Positions 23,590 to 33,795 of a DNA stretch of 64,000 bases are shown in pieces. Source of the stretch: Ceratothoa steindachneri (Eukaryota; Arthropoda; Malacostraca; Isopoda; Cymothoidae); NCBI GenBank assembly GCA_963969495.1, contig OZ018317.1, positions 225,910,099-225,974,098 of the forward strand. The letters are read 5' to 3'. The position numbers and the translations under genes are program-made. Below the pieces are notes generated by a model. That model was not told the origin of the DNA. It did not search any database and saw nothing but the letters and a program-made list of their open reading frames with translations. Position 1 is the first letter of the stretch. Each line of letters starts with the position of its first letter.

Positions 23590-23860
23590 CTGCACCCCGT
23601 GGGGCGTCTTCCCGGGAAAGGGGGAAGAGGGGGGAAAGTTAATGAAGAAAAGGGGTGAAAGATGACAAAGTGGGTGATGTTAAAAAAAAGGGTGGGTAGG
23701 GCTGAAAATGGGGGTAAAGATGACAAGTAGGATGAAAATGAAGACCAGAGGAATGATGAAAAACAAGATGGACGATGATGAAAATGGGGGAAATGATGAC
23801 AATTGACGACGAGGAAAGGGGGGATGGGTAATGATGGCAAGATGGGCGAAGATGAGATAG
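23590..23860 (+). repeat. Purine-rich GATGA/GGGG degenerate repeat
   Basis: Almost pure purine plus strand with recurrent gatgacaa, gatgaaaatggggg and aaagatga blocks at irregular spacing of about 25 bp. The overlapping Pro/Phe/Ser-rich frames on the minus strand simply follow from this composition. Confidence 0.75.
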
Positions 23861-24059
23861 TCTGTCAAATCCATTGGGATTCAAAAGTACGATTGAAAAA
23901 CACCCAGAGGTACGAACAATTACTTCACAAATCGAACCCAAATTCCCTTGCGTGGGAGGGGGTAACATTCAATATATCTGGACATTTAGAAGTACGAACG
24001 CAACGGTGTAGGGAAAAGTGGCTCGCAAAGCCGTAATAATAATCTACCATTTCGGAAAA

Positions 24060-24900
24060 CAAATCTACATGTCTACTACTGTAACGCGCCGAGTATCCGA
24101 AATAAGATGGGCGAATTTAAATGTTTAGTGCACTTACGCGGCTCCAATATTATAGCAATAACAGAATCATGGGCGGAGACATCTAGGGGAGACTATATCG
24201 GCGAATTGCAACTACCAGGGTATATATAAGTTAATCAATAAAGACCGTACGCATAAACGAGGTGGAGGAATACTACTCTACATCAAAAATCATAGAAGTT
24301 TAACCGAAATTAAAATTGACTCTCCCAAAGAAGTTGATGTAATATGCGCCGATATAAAATCGAATGGTTTACCACTAAATGTCTTTGTAGTGTATAGACC
24401 CTCACCACAGCAGATTGAGATTAACACGGAATTATATAACATTATTAAAAGTAACATTAAAAATAATTGCACTTTATTAATTGAGGATTTAAATAGTAGA
24501 AATATTAACTATGAAACGTTTAATGCGAACGGGGAGGGGCAGAAGTTATTGGAGTTTATGGAAAAAAAACTACTTAACACAATTAGTTAATGAAACAACC
24601 TAAGGGGAAAATATCCTTGACGTAATTTTAACTAATAACGTTAATCTTATCTCGGGTATTAGTATTGGGGAAGGTATAGGTTCCAGCGATCAAAAATTAA
24701 TAAAGTTCGATATTAATATAAATCGTAACAAGGAAAATAATGATATTAAAATGACACATTTTAAACGTGCGGACCTTAATGGCTTCAGCCGCAAGTTTAG
24801 GGATATTAAATGGGATCCAACGTTAATAAATGTTAATCAGTGCTGGTCCTTTTTCACCGATCATTTTAGAGAATTAGACGAGCTATTCATTCTGCGAAAT
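24060..24900 (+). pseudogene. LINE endonuclease domain (APE-like)
   Basis: Reads, across frame changes, YYCNAPSIRNKMGEFK (the 'NarSi.nK..el' start), then IIAITESWAE (catalytic Glu of 'i.ltETWl'), RGGGILLYIKN, DVICADI and VFVVYRPS ('YRPP' class). CTLLIEDLNSRNINYE corresponds to 'GDFN....dW', but the Gly-Asp is replaced by Glu-Asp. NILDVILTNN followed by GSSDQKLIKF corresponds to 'LDLvlTn ... SDH..i', with the catalytic His changed to Gln. The domain nicks target DNA for reverse-transcription priming; these changes make it inactive. Frame breaks lie near 24225 and 24590. Confidence 0.85.
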
Positions 24901-24999
24901 AAAAAAACGAAACGCCTCAAGTAAAACAAAATGGTGGAATCCTGATATCGAACTTAAATTTAAGGATACGAACTCTGCATACAAGAGTCACAAGCGTAA

Positions 25000-27060
25000 C
25001 CCATCGGAAGAAAATAATCAAATTTACTTAGCCTGCCAAAGGGGATGTCAGAGGGATATACGAAACGTTAAAAGAAAATATGAAATTCAACTTGCCAAAG
25101 AGAGTAAACATAACCCTAAGAAGTTTTTCGATTATGTATCCAATAGAAACCCGATAAAGGAAACAATAGGACCTATCAAAAATGACAATAATGAATTAGT
25201 TTCGGATACAGAAAAGGTGTCCCATATATTAAATAACTTCTTTACATCGATATTTATAAAGGAAGACGAGCATATTATACCACGAATGAACGACGTGATA
25301 AACTTTAACGAACATAACCTTTTAACAGATATCGAATTCTTCGAAGCAGAAATATATTTTTATATCAGTAAGTTAAAATCCAGTAAATCTCCAGGTCCTG
25401 ATTTAATCTATCTGTCGAATTTAAAGGACATTCGAAAGGTGTTAGTGGAACCGCTCACGAAATTATTTGACAAATGTTTAGAAGAAGGTGCCATGCTATT
25501 AGATTTTAAGCTATCGAATATAACTTCTATTTTTAAAAAGGAAAAAAGAGAACTTTAGACCAATTATCGGCCCATAAGTTTAACATCCATCGTAGGTCAA
25601 TTAATAGAATCCGTTATTCACAATAGGATGATCAATCATTTGGAAGTGCATAATCTCATAAATTCATAAATGATAGTCAAGCTATCGAATATAACTCCTA
25701 TTTTAAAAAAGTGAAAAAGAGAACTTCCGACCAATTATCGACCCATAAGTTTAACATCCATCGTAGGTCAATTAATAGAATCCGTCATTCACAATAGGGT
25801 GATCGATCATTTGGAAGCGCATAATCTCATAAATGATAGTCAACACGGCTTTAGACAGAAACGTTCATGTTTAACTAATCTTTTAGAATTTTATAACAGC
25901 ATGATTAAAAGCTATGACGAAAGTAGATCTTTATACATAGTGTACTTAGACTTCGCTAAGGCATTCGACACCGTTCCTCATAGGCGATTACTAACTAAAC
26001 ATTTTGCTCGTGGAATTAGGGCAGAAAGAGTAGTTTTAAATGGTAAATTTTCGGAATGGAAAAATTAACTAATGGCGTGCCCCAGGGGTCTGTGTTGGGA
26101 CCATTATTGTTCCTTATTTATTATTTATGTAAACGATATGGACACTGGCCTACTTGGTAGATTATCCAAATTTGCGGACGACACAAAAATTTGGTGTAAA
26201 ATTTTAAATCAGAACGATAGCAAATTAATTCAGCGAGATCTAGATGCAATCTTCGAATGGTCGAATAAATGGAAGATGAAATTTAATTTAGACAAGTATA
26301 GAGTTTTGCACGTAGGTTGAAATAACCCAAGTTTTAACTATGAAATGGGTGGTAAAAATCTTATTTCCGTGGACGAAGAAAAAGATTTAGGGGTGCGGGT
26401 TTCAAAGGATTTTAAGTTTAACAAACAGTGTAACGAAGCCTGTAAGAAGGCAAACCGAATGCTTTGATTTATTGCGAGAACTTTTCACTACAAACACCAG
26501 GATATAATCATACCTCTATATAAAAGTTTAGTAAGGCCACACCTGAAATACGCGATACGATTGTAGTCTTCCTATACACTTGTAAACATCAATAAAATGT
26601 TAAGAATTCAATGACGAGCAACTAAACTAATTCCCTCGATTAAAAATAAGTCGTATATCAAAAGACTAAATATACTAAAACTACCGGCTCTCGAAACTAG
26701 GAGATTGAGAGGTGAGCTTATCGAAGTATTCAAAATTTTAAATAAATTTGAAGACGTAAATTATGAAAAAAAATTTAAGTACAACCATTGCATCACACGT
26801 AACAACGGGTTTAAACTGAAAGGACGACGGAGGTTTCAAACGAACATAGCTAAAAAAAATTCCCCTTTAAAATCATTGATAAATGGAACGCACTCACCGC
26901 GGAGGGAGTAAATGCTAGTAGTGTGAATAGTTTCATAAACAAAATTGATAGTTATTTTACGGACAATGCGAATTTTAAATACAGATCCCTGTTGTGGATT
27001 GATTGTCGCGTGAGTGAGCATCGTGGCGACAAGGTCCAAAGGAGGACCACTAGCATATTA
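25000..27060 (+). pseudogene. LINE reverse transcriptase domain (CR1-like)
   Basis: Legible motifs in order: KKFFDYVSNR linker; LKSSKSPGPD (25370-25400); FDKCLEEGAM; NYRPISLTSIVGQLIE (first at 25560); QHGFRQKRSCLTNLLEF (25842 on); YLDFAKAFDTVPHRRLL; VPQGSVLGPLLFLI-type (about 26075, partly frame-shifted); KFADDTKIW, the catalytic FADD, at 26169; EWSNKWKMKFNLDKY; DLGVRVSKDFKF; CKKANRML; LYKSLVRPHLKYA; and a C-terminus ending near 27066. The FADD motif is intact, but frameshifts near 26068 and 26080, stops near 26318 and 26467, and the internal tandem duplication disable the frame. Confidence 0.9.
25510..25843 (+). repeat. 171/163-bp tandem duplication inside the LINE
   Basis: The segment from gctatcgaatataact to aatgatagtcaa occurs at 25510-25680 and again at 25681-25843. 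It spans the NYRPISLTSI motif, so that motif is encoded twice. Copies differ at about a dozen positions, and the first carries an 8-base extra stretch (aattcata). Confidence 0.95.
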
Positions 27061-27070
27061 GTATAGAATG

Positions 27071-27690
27071 GGGCTGGCCTTTGAGTGGACTAAGTAGGCC
27101 TTGCTGGTTTCATGTAACTATGTACGAACAAATTATTTGAATGCCCTTGGAAGGGGGGCACTCAAAATACTGATTGACTCCAAGGTTCGAACGGACACCC
27201 AAAGATCCTAGCAAGGACTCAAATGTACGAATGGACACTCAGAGAGGCGAACATGCACTCAATTACGGGCTGGCACGCAACTCTCCAGGGTGCTTCTAAC
27301 TTGTGTCGCATAATTTAGACCAATGATGAGTGAGTGGGATATAATAACTCTCACCCCCTATATTTCACCCGAATGGGGGGGGGGAGGAAGACTAAGGAAA
27401 AATAAAGTCAGAAATTGAAATTATGAAGTTGTCGAAATTTGGTCACGTTGATCGACTCCAAAGTTCGATTTAATTTCTTGAAATTTGGTCCCTGCGTGGG
27501 TAAAGGGGTGCGGGTCTTGATTTGGGGGCACTAATTATACATTTCATGGGCGCGATGTCTTGATCGATTGAACGAAGGGGGATGGGGGGAAGGGGAGGTA
27601 AACACTAGCCGGGGAGGGGGTGAAACATAGGACTAGGTACTGGTCGGGGTGGGGGGGGGGGGGAGGAGATCGGGTATAAAGGTATGAATG
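27071..27690. other. Unannotated, G-tract-rich
   Basis: Contains G runs at about 27375-27384 and a longer run near 27650-27662, and loosely repeated phrases (ttcgaacggacaccca, tacgaatggacactca). No coding signal. Confidence 0.4.
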
Positions 27691-28125
27691 TTGTGTATCA
27701 TTGAGTTTGATCTCATGTGGCGTTCTTTTATGTAGGTCAAAGGGATTGTATAAATAGTGTGTCTGTGCGTTTTTCCCGTGGGATTTATCATATACACATG
27801 TGGGTTTGCATGTGGTGTGTGCATCCTGGACGATTGTGAATGTGTTTCTCATTAGATGTATTGTATTTGTTTCCTTTTGAAATGTGTATCCTTTGTGTAT
27901 GTGTGTTTTCCCGTGGATTATATGTCTTGTGTGTACATGGGATTTCGCACAGGTTGTGTGCCATGTATGTGCCTTTTCTAACGTCTCATGTGTTTTTTTT
28001 TGTATCTTGTGTGATCGGGTTGAGTGCCTTTGCGTATTACACACACTATGTGTTGTGTGTGCGGTTTTTCTAGACAAGCCATTGGTACACGAGTTAAGAA
28101 CAGTGTGTTTGTGTATGTGTGTGTG
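27691..28125 (+). repeat. TG-rich cryptically simple sequence
   Basis: Dense tgtgtg, gtgtatg and catgtg words over 430 bases without a clean period. The long His/Thr-rich open frame on the opposite strand (27544-28077) is produced by this composition and not by a gene. Confidence 0.7.
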
Positions 28126-28529
28126 GGGGAGGTGAGGGAGGAAGAAAGGCGCAAGGTGCAGTAAACGGGGTTGCCGGCACCAGCATGCCGTTGGCCTTGT
28201 CTCTGCCTCAGAGTCCCCAGCCCCCTGGGAGTCATTTTCGGGGTGGCTTCCGAAGCCTCTCGGGGCCGAGGACGCAACGCCCGCAGGGCGTCGGGAGGCG
28301 CTTCTTCACTACCAGTAGGGGCGAATTGTTTACATGGGGGTCTTCGAACCCCCGGCAGCTATAGGAAGCTCACTCTGGCCTTGTCCCATTTTAATATGAA
28401 GAGACGAAGCGACACGCGCGGGGGCGAAGGCAATACGGTGGCCGAGTGTTGTGTCTCAATTTCTGGAACTCTATAGGTAGAAAAATGAGAACATTCGTTT
28501 GTGCAAGCTCTCTAATTCGTAATGAAGCT
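28126..28529. other. GC-rich unannotated sequence
   Basis: CpG-rich stretch including gacgcaacgcccgcagggcg at about 28270-28290. No domain or RNA gene recognised. Confidence 0.35.
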
Positions 28530-29005
28530 ATCTCGCTAGCCCAGTGGATACCGCGGTGGACTTCCAGTGTTAAGGTGCGGCTTTGAGCCCAGCGGCGAGT
28601 GCAGCTACGAACTATTAGCTGCGTCACGAGCTACCTGCCCATTAGGCGGATACGCCGATAATCACTCCCAAGGGATAAAGTACCTTCACGCGCATCCCTA
28701 AGCACACAGCCAAGCATAATACCGCTATAACTCCCCTCCCGTCTTCACAACTCAACATAACCACTCTCTGCTCAGTTCCCAAACCCTACCGATGGAGGAA
28801 TCGTTTCTCTTATGGGAGCAATCATATCCACATACCTATCACGTGGAACGGGGGAAAATCCCCCCCTCCACTCCCTTTAGTGTCACGAATGGTTTTCAAG
28901 ATTTCTGGTTAGTGTCAGAACATACAAATACCTCCCGATCAGCTGGTCTCTTCGCACTTGCCAGCGATTGTCATTCTAGTCTTTATGTACATTTTATTAT
29001 CTGGT
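28530..29005 (+). mobile_element. tRNA-derived SINE, copy 2
   Basis: Plus-strand counterpart of the copy at 1853-2315. A-box-like TAGCCCAGTGGA at 28537-28548, B-box-like GGCTTTGAGCCC at 28579-28590 (42 bases apart), then GCCCATTAGGCGGATAC, GGGATAAAGTACC, a body with CATAATACCGCTATAA, and the conserved end GATTGTCATTCT then TCTTTATGT and TTATC. About 475 bp. I saw no poly(A) or target duplication. Confidence 0.7.
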
Positions 29006-29127
29006 CGGGAGATCTCGTCCAGGTTGTAATGGGTGGATGACGCAACTTGCTACTACTAACACTACTCAGACCGACTAACAAGACTTTGTTGTTCAATGAT
29101 CTATTGTAATATTTAACTTAACTTAAT
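29006..29127. other. Short unannotated spacer
   Basis: Ends in an AT-rich run (aacttaacttaatttaattt) that leads into the Penelope-like palindrome. Confidence 0.4.
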
Positions 29128-30484
29128 TTAATTTAACTGACGCGTTTCGATACATCGAATATCATCTTCAGAGTTACAATGGGGAATTATTACAAAGTAT
29201 TCAGTTTATATATGTTACAAAATGTATTAACAAAACTACGAACCAAGTCTATACACGTATAGGCAGGTTGGATCCAGGTAGTAGGTAGCCAGAGAGCGGG
29301 GAGATTAAGCTGCTTACCAGAGGGTATTAGTGGCTAGGGGCAGCTCTGAGTACACCTGTCCCTCTGTTAGCTTTTCGTGCGCTGTGCAGGATTTCATTGG
29401 AGTTAGACTGTATGTTTAAATTCGGTTGCTTCCCTCGGATAGATATAGCTTCAAGAATGAGTTACCATTTAAACAATGGTGCTCCCTAAACACTCATTCT
29501 TTAAAGGTTTCTTTAAAGCCTTTAAAGAATAAGTGCTACCGAACAAGCGTGATATCGTCGTACATCGATGGAAGGACACGCACAACTAACTCGAGAGAGC
29601 CACTCAGGTACTCGTAAATAAGGATTCTCGAATAAAGAATTACAAACAGCCATAAGAATTAAAATGGACAAATGGTACTTCTCAGAACTCCAGAAGAACA
29701 GGAATTAGGATAATGAGGATATTAAAAAGCTGTTCTACAAGAATACTATGAGCACAGAACACCAAGTAGATGAAAGAGCCATTAAGGACATTATAGAGCG
29801 AGGAATAAAACCCATAAACGCCGAGAAAAAGATCGCACTAATCATCTATTATCGAAATAGACGTACTTAAACCATCTTCATGAAAAATAACCCCAAACCC
29901 CCGATACACCTGAAACAATGGACACATCTGATATGGCAGTACACATGTAAACTAGGAGACTGTGACTTCCTACCTAACTCGTATATCGGAATGAACGAAA
30001 CCACTCTCTCAAGAAGAATGTCATACCATCTGAACAACGGTGCACCTAAAAAACATACACAGGAAGTACACGGAACATGCCTCAACTGAAAAATGATAAA
30101 AGAAAACACCAAAGTTTTAGATTATGCTCCCAACGGGCGCCAACTGCTCTTCCTTGAAGCTATATCTATCCGAGGGAAGCAACCGAATTTAAACATACAG
30201 TCTAACTCCAATGAAATCCTGCCCAGCGCACGAAAAGCTAACCGAGGGACAGGTGTACTCAGAGCTGCCCCTAACCACTAATACCCTCTGGTAAGCAGCT
30301 TAATCCCCCCGCTCTCTGGCTACCTACCTACTACCTGGATCCAACCTGCCTATACGTGTATAGACTTCGTTCGTAGTTTTGTTAATACATTTTGCAACAT
30401 ATATAAACTGAATACTTTGTAATAATTCTCCATTGTAACTCTGAAGATGATATTCAATGTATCAAAACGCGTCAGTTAAATTAA
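29128..30484 (+). mobile_element. Penelope-like element bounded by 328-bp inverted repeats
   Basis: The right arm (30156-30484) and the left arm (29128-29456) are near-perfect reverse complements, for example gcgtttcgatacatcgaat at 29162 against the complement of attcaatgtatcaaaacgc near 30453. The 700-bp centre holds the plus-strand end of a Penelope-like protein. Penelope elements are known to carry long terminal repeats in direct or inverted orientation and to leave 5'-truncated, partly inverted copies; this structure fits an inverted copy of the 3' end joined upstream of a truncated element. Confidence 0.85.
29730..30281 (+). pseudogene. Penelope GIY-YIG endonuclease (truncated)
   Basis: Reads STEHQVDERAIKDII, then KPINAEKKIALIIYYRNR (29745-29865), the conserved linker before the nuclease; next MKNNPKPP, and WQYTCKLGDCDFLPNSYIGM (29934-29993), the GIY-YIG core with both Tyr residues and the Gly kept. 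TTLSRRMSYHLNNGAPKKH follows, then after a stop at 30087-30089 EAISIRGKQPNLNIQ, the family's C-terminal part. The nuclease is thought to nick target DNA for priming. No reverse transcriptase is present, so the copy is 5'-truncated. One frame change lies near 29868 and one stop near 30088. Confidence 0.88.
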
Positions 30485-30679
30485 AGAAAGAGCTAAATTA
30501 CATATATTTACTTCTACCTTTGGAAAACTAACAAACATCAGTCTCCGATGAACCTCGGTACGCTTATCCACAGGTTAAACAATGAAGAAAAGGCGAATTT
30601 TTGACAAATCCGGAAGATTGAAAAAAGAATTATTAATTCGAAACTAGCGGTAGCTTTCAATAAAACATGCTATAATAAT

Positions 30680-30681
<2 letters not shown>
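30485..30681. other. Short spacer
   Basis: AT-rich sequence between the first palindrome and the first (TA)n; nothing recognised. Confidence 0.4.

Positions 30682-30742
<61 letters not shown>
30682..30742. repeat. (TA)n microsatellite
   Basis: About 30 perfect TA units. Confidence 0.98.
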
Positions 30743-30745
<3 letters not shown>

Positions 30746-30779
30746 TAAATCCTTGAGTCCAATAATGGGTCACATATAT

Positions 30780-31118
30780 ATTAATAAAACCACTGTTTAG
30801 GAGCGTAGTATTTTATTCACGAAACCAGTTTTCGGAATGTAATTTGTCATGCCATCTTCAGTTGTATACTAATACTAAAGAATAGTTGCATTCACACCAA
30901 ACACGAAATATATATAGGAACAAGAGATCAGATTAAAATTCCTAATCAGGGGGTGTGAATTTGAGGTCATTAAGGATATTTTTTAAGATTAGCATTTTTT
31001 TTTTCTGATCACTTGTTCGAATGCGACTATTCTTAGTATACGACTGAAGATGGCATGACAAACTCCATGCTGAAACTGGTTTCGTGAATAAAATACTACG
31101 CTCCTAAACAGTGGTTTT

Positions 31119-31124
<6 letters not shown>
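30780..31124. mobile_element. Palindrome of Penelope-like termini (second)
   Basis: Left arm 30780-30885 is the reverse complement of right arm 31018-31124: gagcgtagtattttattcac at 30801 pairs with gtgaataaaatactacgctc near 31083. Each arm carries GTTTCG or CGAAAC and, about 25 bases on, GCCATCTTCAG or CTGAAGATGGC, the same terminus layout as in the 29.1-30.5 kb element. The 130-bp centre has no coding signal. Confidence 0.8.

Positions 31125-31212
<88 letters not shown>
31125..31212. repeat. (TA)n microsatellite
   Basis: About 44 TA units, directly joining the second and third palindromes. Confidence 0.98.
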
Positions 31213-31215
<3 letters not shown>

Positions 31216-31483
31216 GAATATGAAGACCTATGCGATGGTTGCGAACATTTAATTTTCTGGACGTTTCGGTCATTAACGATGACCATCATCAGCGAATTAT
31301 GTTGAGGTGGACATCCAGTTTGGCCTTCTAAAGTTTTTTGAAAGTGGATTCTAAGCAGCGAAATCGGCGGACAACGTCCAATTTCTCTCAACATAATTCG
31401 CTGATGATGGTCATCGTTAATGACCAAAACGTCCGGAAAATTAAATGATCGCAACCATCGCATAGGTCTTCATATTCCTGCTA
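31213..31483. mobile_element. Palindrome of Penelope-like termini (third)
   Basis: Left arm 31213-31308 and right arm 31388-31483 are reverse complements (caggaatatgaagacctatg against cataggtcttcatattcctg). The arms carry GACGTTTCGGTCATTAACG and GACCATCATCAGCG, again a TTTCG motif followed by ATCATCAG. The loop 31309-31387 is about 80 bp. Confidence 0.8.
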
Positions 31484-31514
31484 CGAATAAGGGTCCCAAG
31501 GAACGACTTCATCA

Positions 31515-31518
<4 letters not shown>

Positions 31519-31575
<57 letters not shown>
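31519..31575. repeat. (TA)n microsatellite
   Basis: About 28 TA units, 35 bases right of the third palindrome. Confidence 0.98.
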
Positions 31576-31577
<2 letters not shown>

Positions 31578-31689
31578 AAGGGGGCGCGTTAATTATTTTC
31601 TTTGCGAGTGTCTCGATTTGTTTTTTATTCCGCCTTTGGTCGTGAGTCAATCCGCGGATAAGTTCGCCTAAAATTCATTATAAAAGTAG

Positions 31690-31900
31690 TAAGGAACGAG
31701 GGCAGGAAACTAGGTCACCGAACAAAACAAAATATTCATTGGCCTGAAGCGTTTCGATACACACCTGTATCATTATCAAAGGTTGATATTTGTAACTTAA
31801 GGAATTGAAGACAGAGCTTTATATACATCGCTGTTTAGATGTTAACAAATATATGAACAAACTTATAAGGAATGGAAATTCTTGGACACAAAAAGGTATA
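31690..31900 (+). mobile_element. Single Penelope-like terminus
   Basis: CCTGAAGCGTTTCGATACAC followed by TGTATCATTATCAAAGG at 31742-31785 matches the TTTCG...ATCATCTTCAG layout of the neighbouring termini, but no coding part or inverted partner was found. Confidence 0.45.
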
Positions 31901-32939
31901 TTGAAATGAGGGTTGAGACTTCTTAAATTGATTAATCTACATATTATGGACACAGGATTAAGATGGGCAGGGATAATTATTAGGGAAGCGGGGACATGAT
32001 TAAGGCAGAGTATATTTGCGTATTTAATTTGGGCTGGGGTTTTTTATATATAAAGCTTCTAATATAAGTAAGTGTCGGCTGTTTGGAGCATGTGGTCATA
32101 AATAGCGTATCAAACAGTAATAAATACATACCTGCACCGTCTAATGCTTACATCAGTGATAATTCAAACGTTGATTTTGGCTTATTTGCGTGTTTGCTGC
32201 GGATTGCTTGATAACGTGACGGGTCCGTTTGGATCCGTCGACCCCTTTTCATCAAAGACAGTGAATCCATCAGCAAGGAAAGCCAAAATGGGAGTATGGC
32301 GTAGAAGGATTGCAGACAAAAAAGTAGATACATAAAAGCTCTCATCTTCCCGCCTCTCCCATCTCCTTAAGAATTACCAATTATAGCGTTAACAATTTTT
32401 AACCGTCGTGTAAGAATTAGTGGCAACATTATATGTATTTGGTTGCCACATGGCGCCACACCAAATCCATTACTCACCCGTTACTGACTCCGGGTCTCAC
32501 AGAGCGTGTCAGGTTTTCTTTCTTAATGATTGAGGGCGAACTGCGATAAATTTGAAATTATGATTGGTTAAATTTACAAGCGATTTGAGTCGTTGTTTGA
32601 GCGCGCTAGGATCATGTTTATAACAAATATTTAACCGTGATGATTCTGACTGTTATTACAGGCCATTTTCTCGTTATGAGGCATTTCGAGGGTTATTTAT
32701 TCAACCCCCGCAGAAGAGAGAAGAGGGTGAGTTTTGTAGGGTTTTGTTTTGGAACCCTTAGCGTTTCGATATTCACTGTTTGAGGATTTTTGATTCTCTA
32801 TTTTCATGCTAACTATTACTTATTAAGGCATCCAAGTCGTCAATATGAAACTTAATACATTCTATTATGCCGTAGTGGTAAATATTCATTTCGAAAATTC
32901 AGATTTGCTAGTTCAACAATAGCACTATGAATGAGAATA
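31901..32939. other. Unannotated sequence
   Basis: About 1 kb with no recognised repeat or gene. An open frame at 32144-32335 has no family resemblance. Confidence 0.4.
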
Positions 32940-33230
32940 TGATGGTGTATGGGAGTAAAATTATAGTATAGGGGAATGAAAGATCAATTGAGAGAGCAGT
33001 GCAAATTATTAATTTCAAAGGGGTGTTGGGGAGAAAAAGTGAAGAAGGGCGCGTGTAGTAAAAAGCAACTAATCCCAGATATGGGCTGGTGGTCTGGGAA
33101 GCGGTGCACACGGAAACTTTATTCCCAAGATCACAATCCACAATGGATGGAAATGGGCGGGGTTGCTACGGCTTCCATCCAGTCATGCCGGTAGTGGAGA
33201 TGATGGGCTCCAACCCCACCTCAGAAGGAG
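32940..33230 (-). mobile_element. tRNA-derived SINE, copy 3 (head truncated)
   Basis: On the minus strand a B-box-like GGTTGGAGCCC (33205-33215) is followed after about 50 bases by CCGCCCATTT and then by GGGAATAAAGTTTCCGTGTG, which align in order and spacing with GCCCATTAGG and GGGATAAAGTACCTTCACG of copy 2. No A-box is visible at the expected place, so the head is lost or too diverged. The tail beyond 32940 does not clearly match. Confidence 0.5.
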
Positions 33231-33239
33231 GCCGATGAT

Positions 33240-33530
33240 AGTTTATTTGTTCCGTTATTGATTTTTCTGCTTTATTGTTCCTTTTGGGTTTCCTTTTGTT
33301 ACTTTAAAAATGGAAATAAAGGAATCAAAACGGGACAGGAAAAGAATGGAACGGAACAAAAAAGGAACACGGGACGGTAAAAAGGAACAAAAGAATAACA
33401 AGACGTGGACATTAAAAACAAATAAAAAAATAGACGAAAATAAGTAAAAAAAAAAATGGAACGATAAAGGAACACGATAATAACGGTGAAGGAACAAAAT
33501 GAGGAATGCGGTTGGGGGGGGACTTATGGG
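33240..33530. repeat. GGAAC-rich low-complexity sequence
   Basis: The words ggaac, ggaacaaaa and gggacgg recur at irregular spacing of 10-20 bases (33320-33500). Diverged short-unit repeat, no coding signal. Confidence 0.6.
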
Positions 33531-33795
33531 CGTGTCCTCAGCCCTAGTACTAAGCCACACTAGGTAGAGAGTAAGAAAAGAGGGGGAAGGAGCAAGCCCC
33601 GGGGGAAGGCGTCACCCAGCTGCATGGCTCCAAAACGTGCGGGGGGGGGGGGGGGCTCCTGCGAATAAGGAGACATTTTCACCTCGTTATCCAAGTGAAA
33701 AAGAACTCGCATAGCATAGCAACGAAGCTCTTCGCTGGCCAGGTCTTGAGTACAATGGTCCTTGGAGTAATGGATCTCAATATGAGAGTACTAGC
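33531..33795. other. Spacer with a poly(G) run
   Basis: A run of about 15 G bases at 33640-33654; otherwise nothing recognised. Confidence 0.5.

Larger units (their letters stand above)
23880..27070 (+). mobile_element. CR1-like LINE, near full-length ORF2, broken
   Basis: Plus-strand non-LTR retrotransposon with endonuclease then reverse transcriptase in order (separate entries). The reading frame is interrupted by a handful of stops and frameshifts and by a 171-bp tandem duplication, but most motifs are still legible, so it is the least decayed LINE in the window. It ends near 27066, with no long poly(A). The minus-strand remnant at 6590-7985 belongs to the same group. Confidence 0.9.

Noticed and set aside
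23580..23968. Pro/Phe/Ser-rich minus-strand frames
   Set aside because: Antisense of a purine-rich degenerate repeat; no conserved residues.
27544..28077. 177-codon open frame on the minus strand, His/Thr-rich
   Set aside because: It covers a TG-rich cryptically simple sequence; several frames on both strands stay open for the same reason and no domain is visible.
28530..28620. Functional tRNA gene
   Set aside because: A- and B-box-like text is present, but I could not fold a cloverleaf with a plausible anticodon arm, and the same head recurs with a shared non-tRNA body.
29128..30484. PIF- or Tc1-type DNA transposon because of the inverted repeats
   Set aside because: The interior encodes a Penelope GIY-YIG domain and the right arm overlaps its coding end, so the arms are an inverted copy of the 3' region and not transposon TIRs.
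30989..31273. Tyr-Ile repeat frames at (TA)n tracts
   Set aside because: Translation of a TA microsatellite, no gene.
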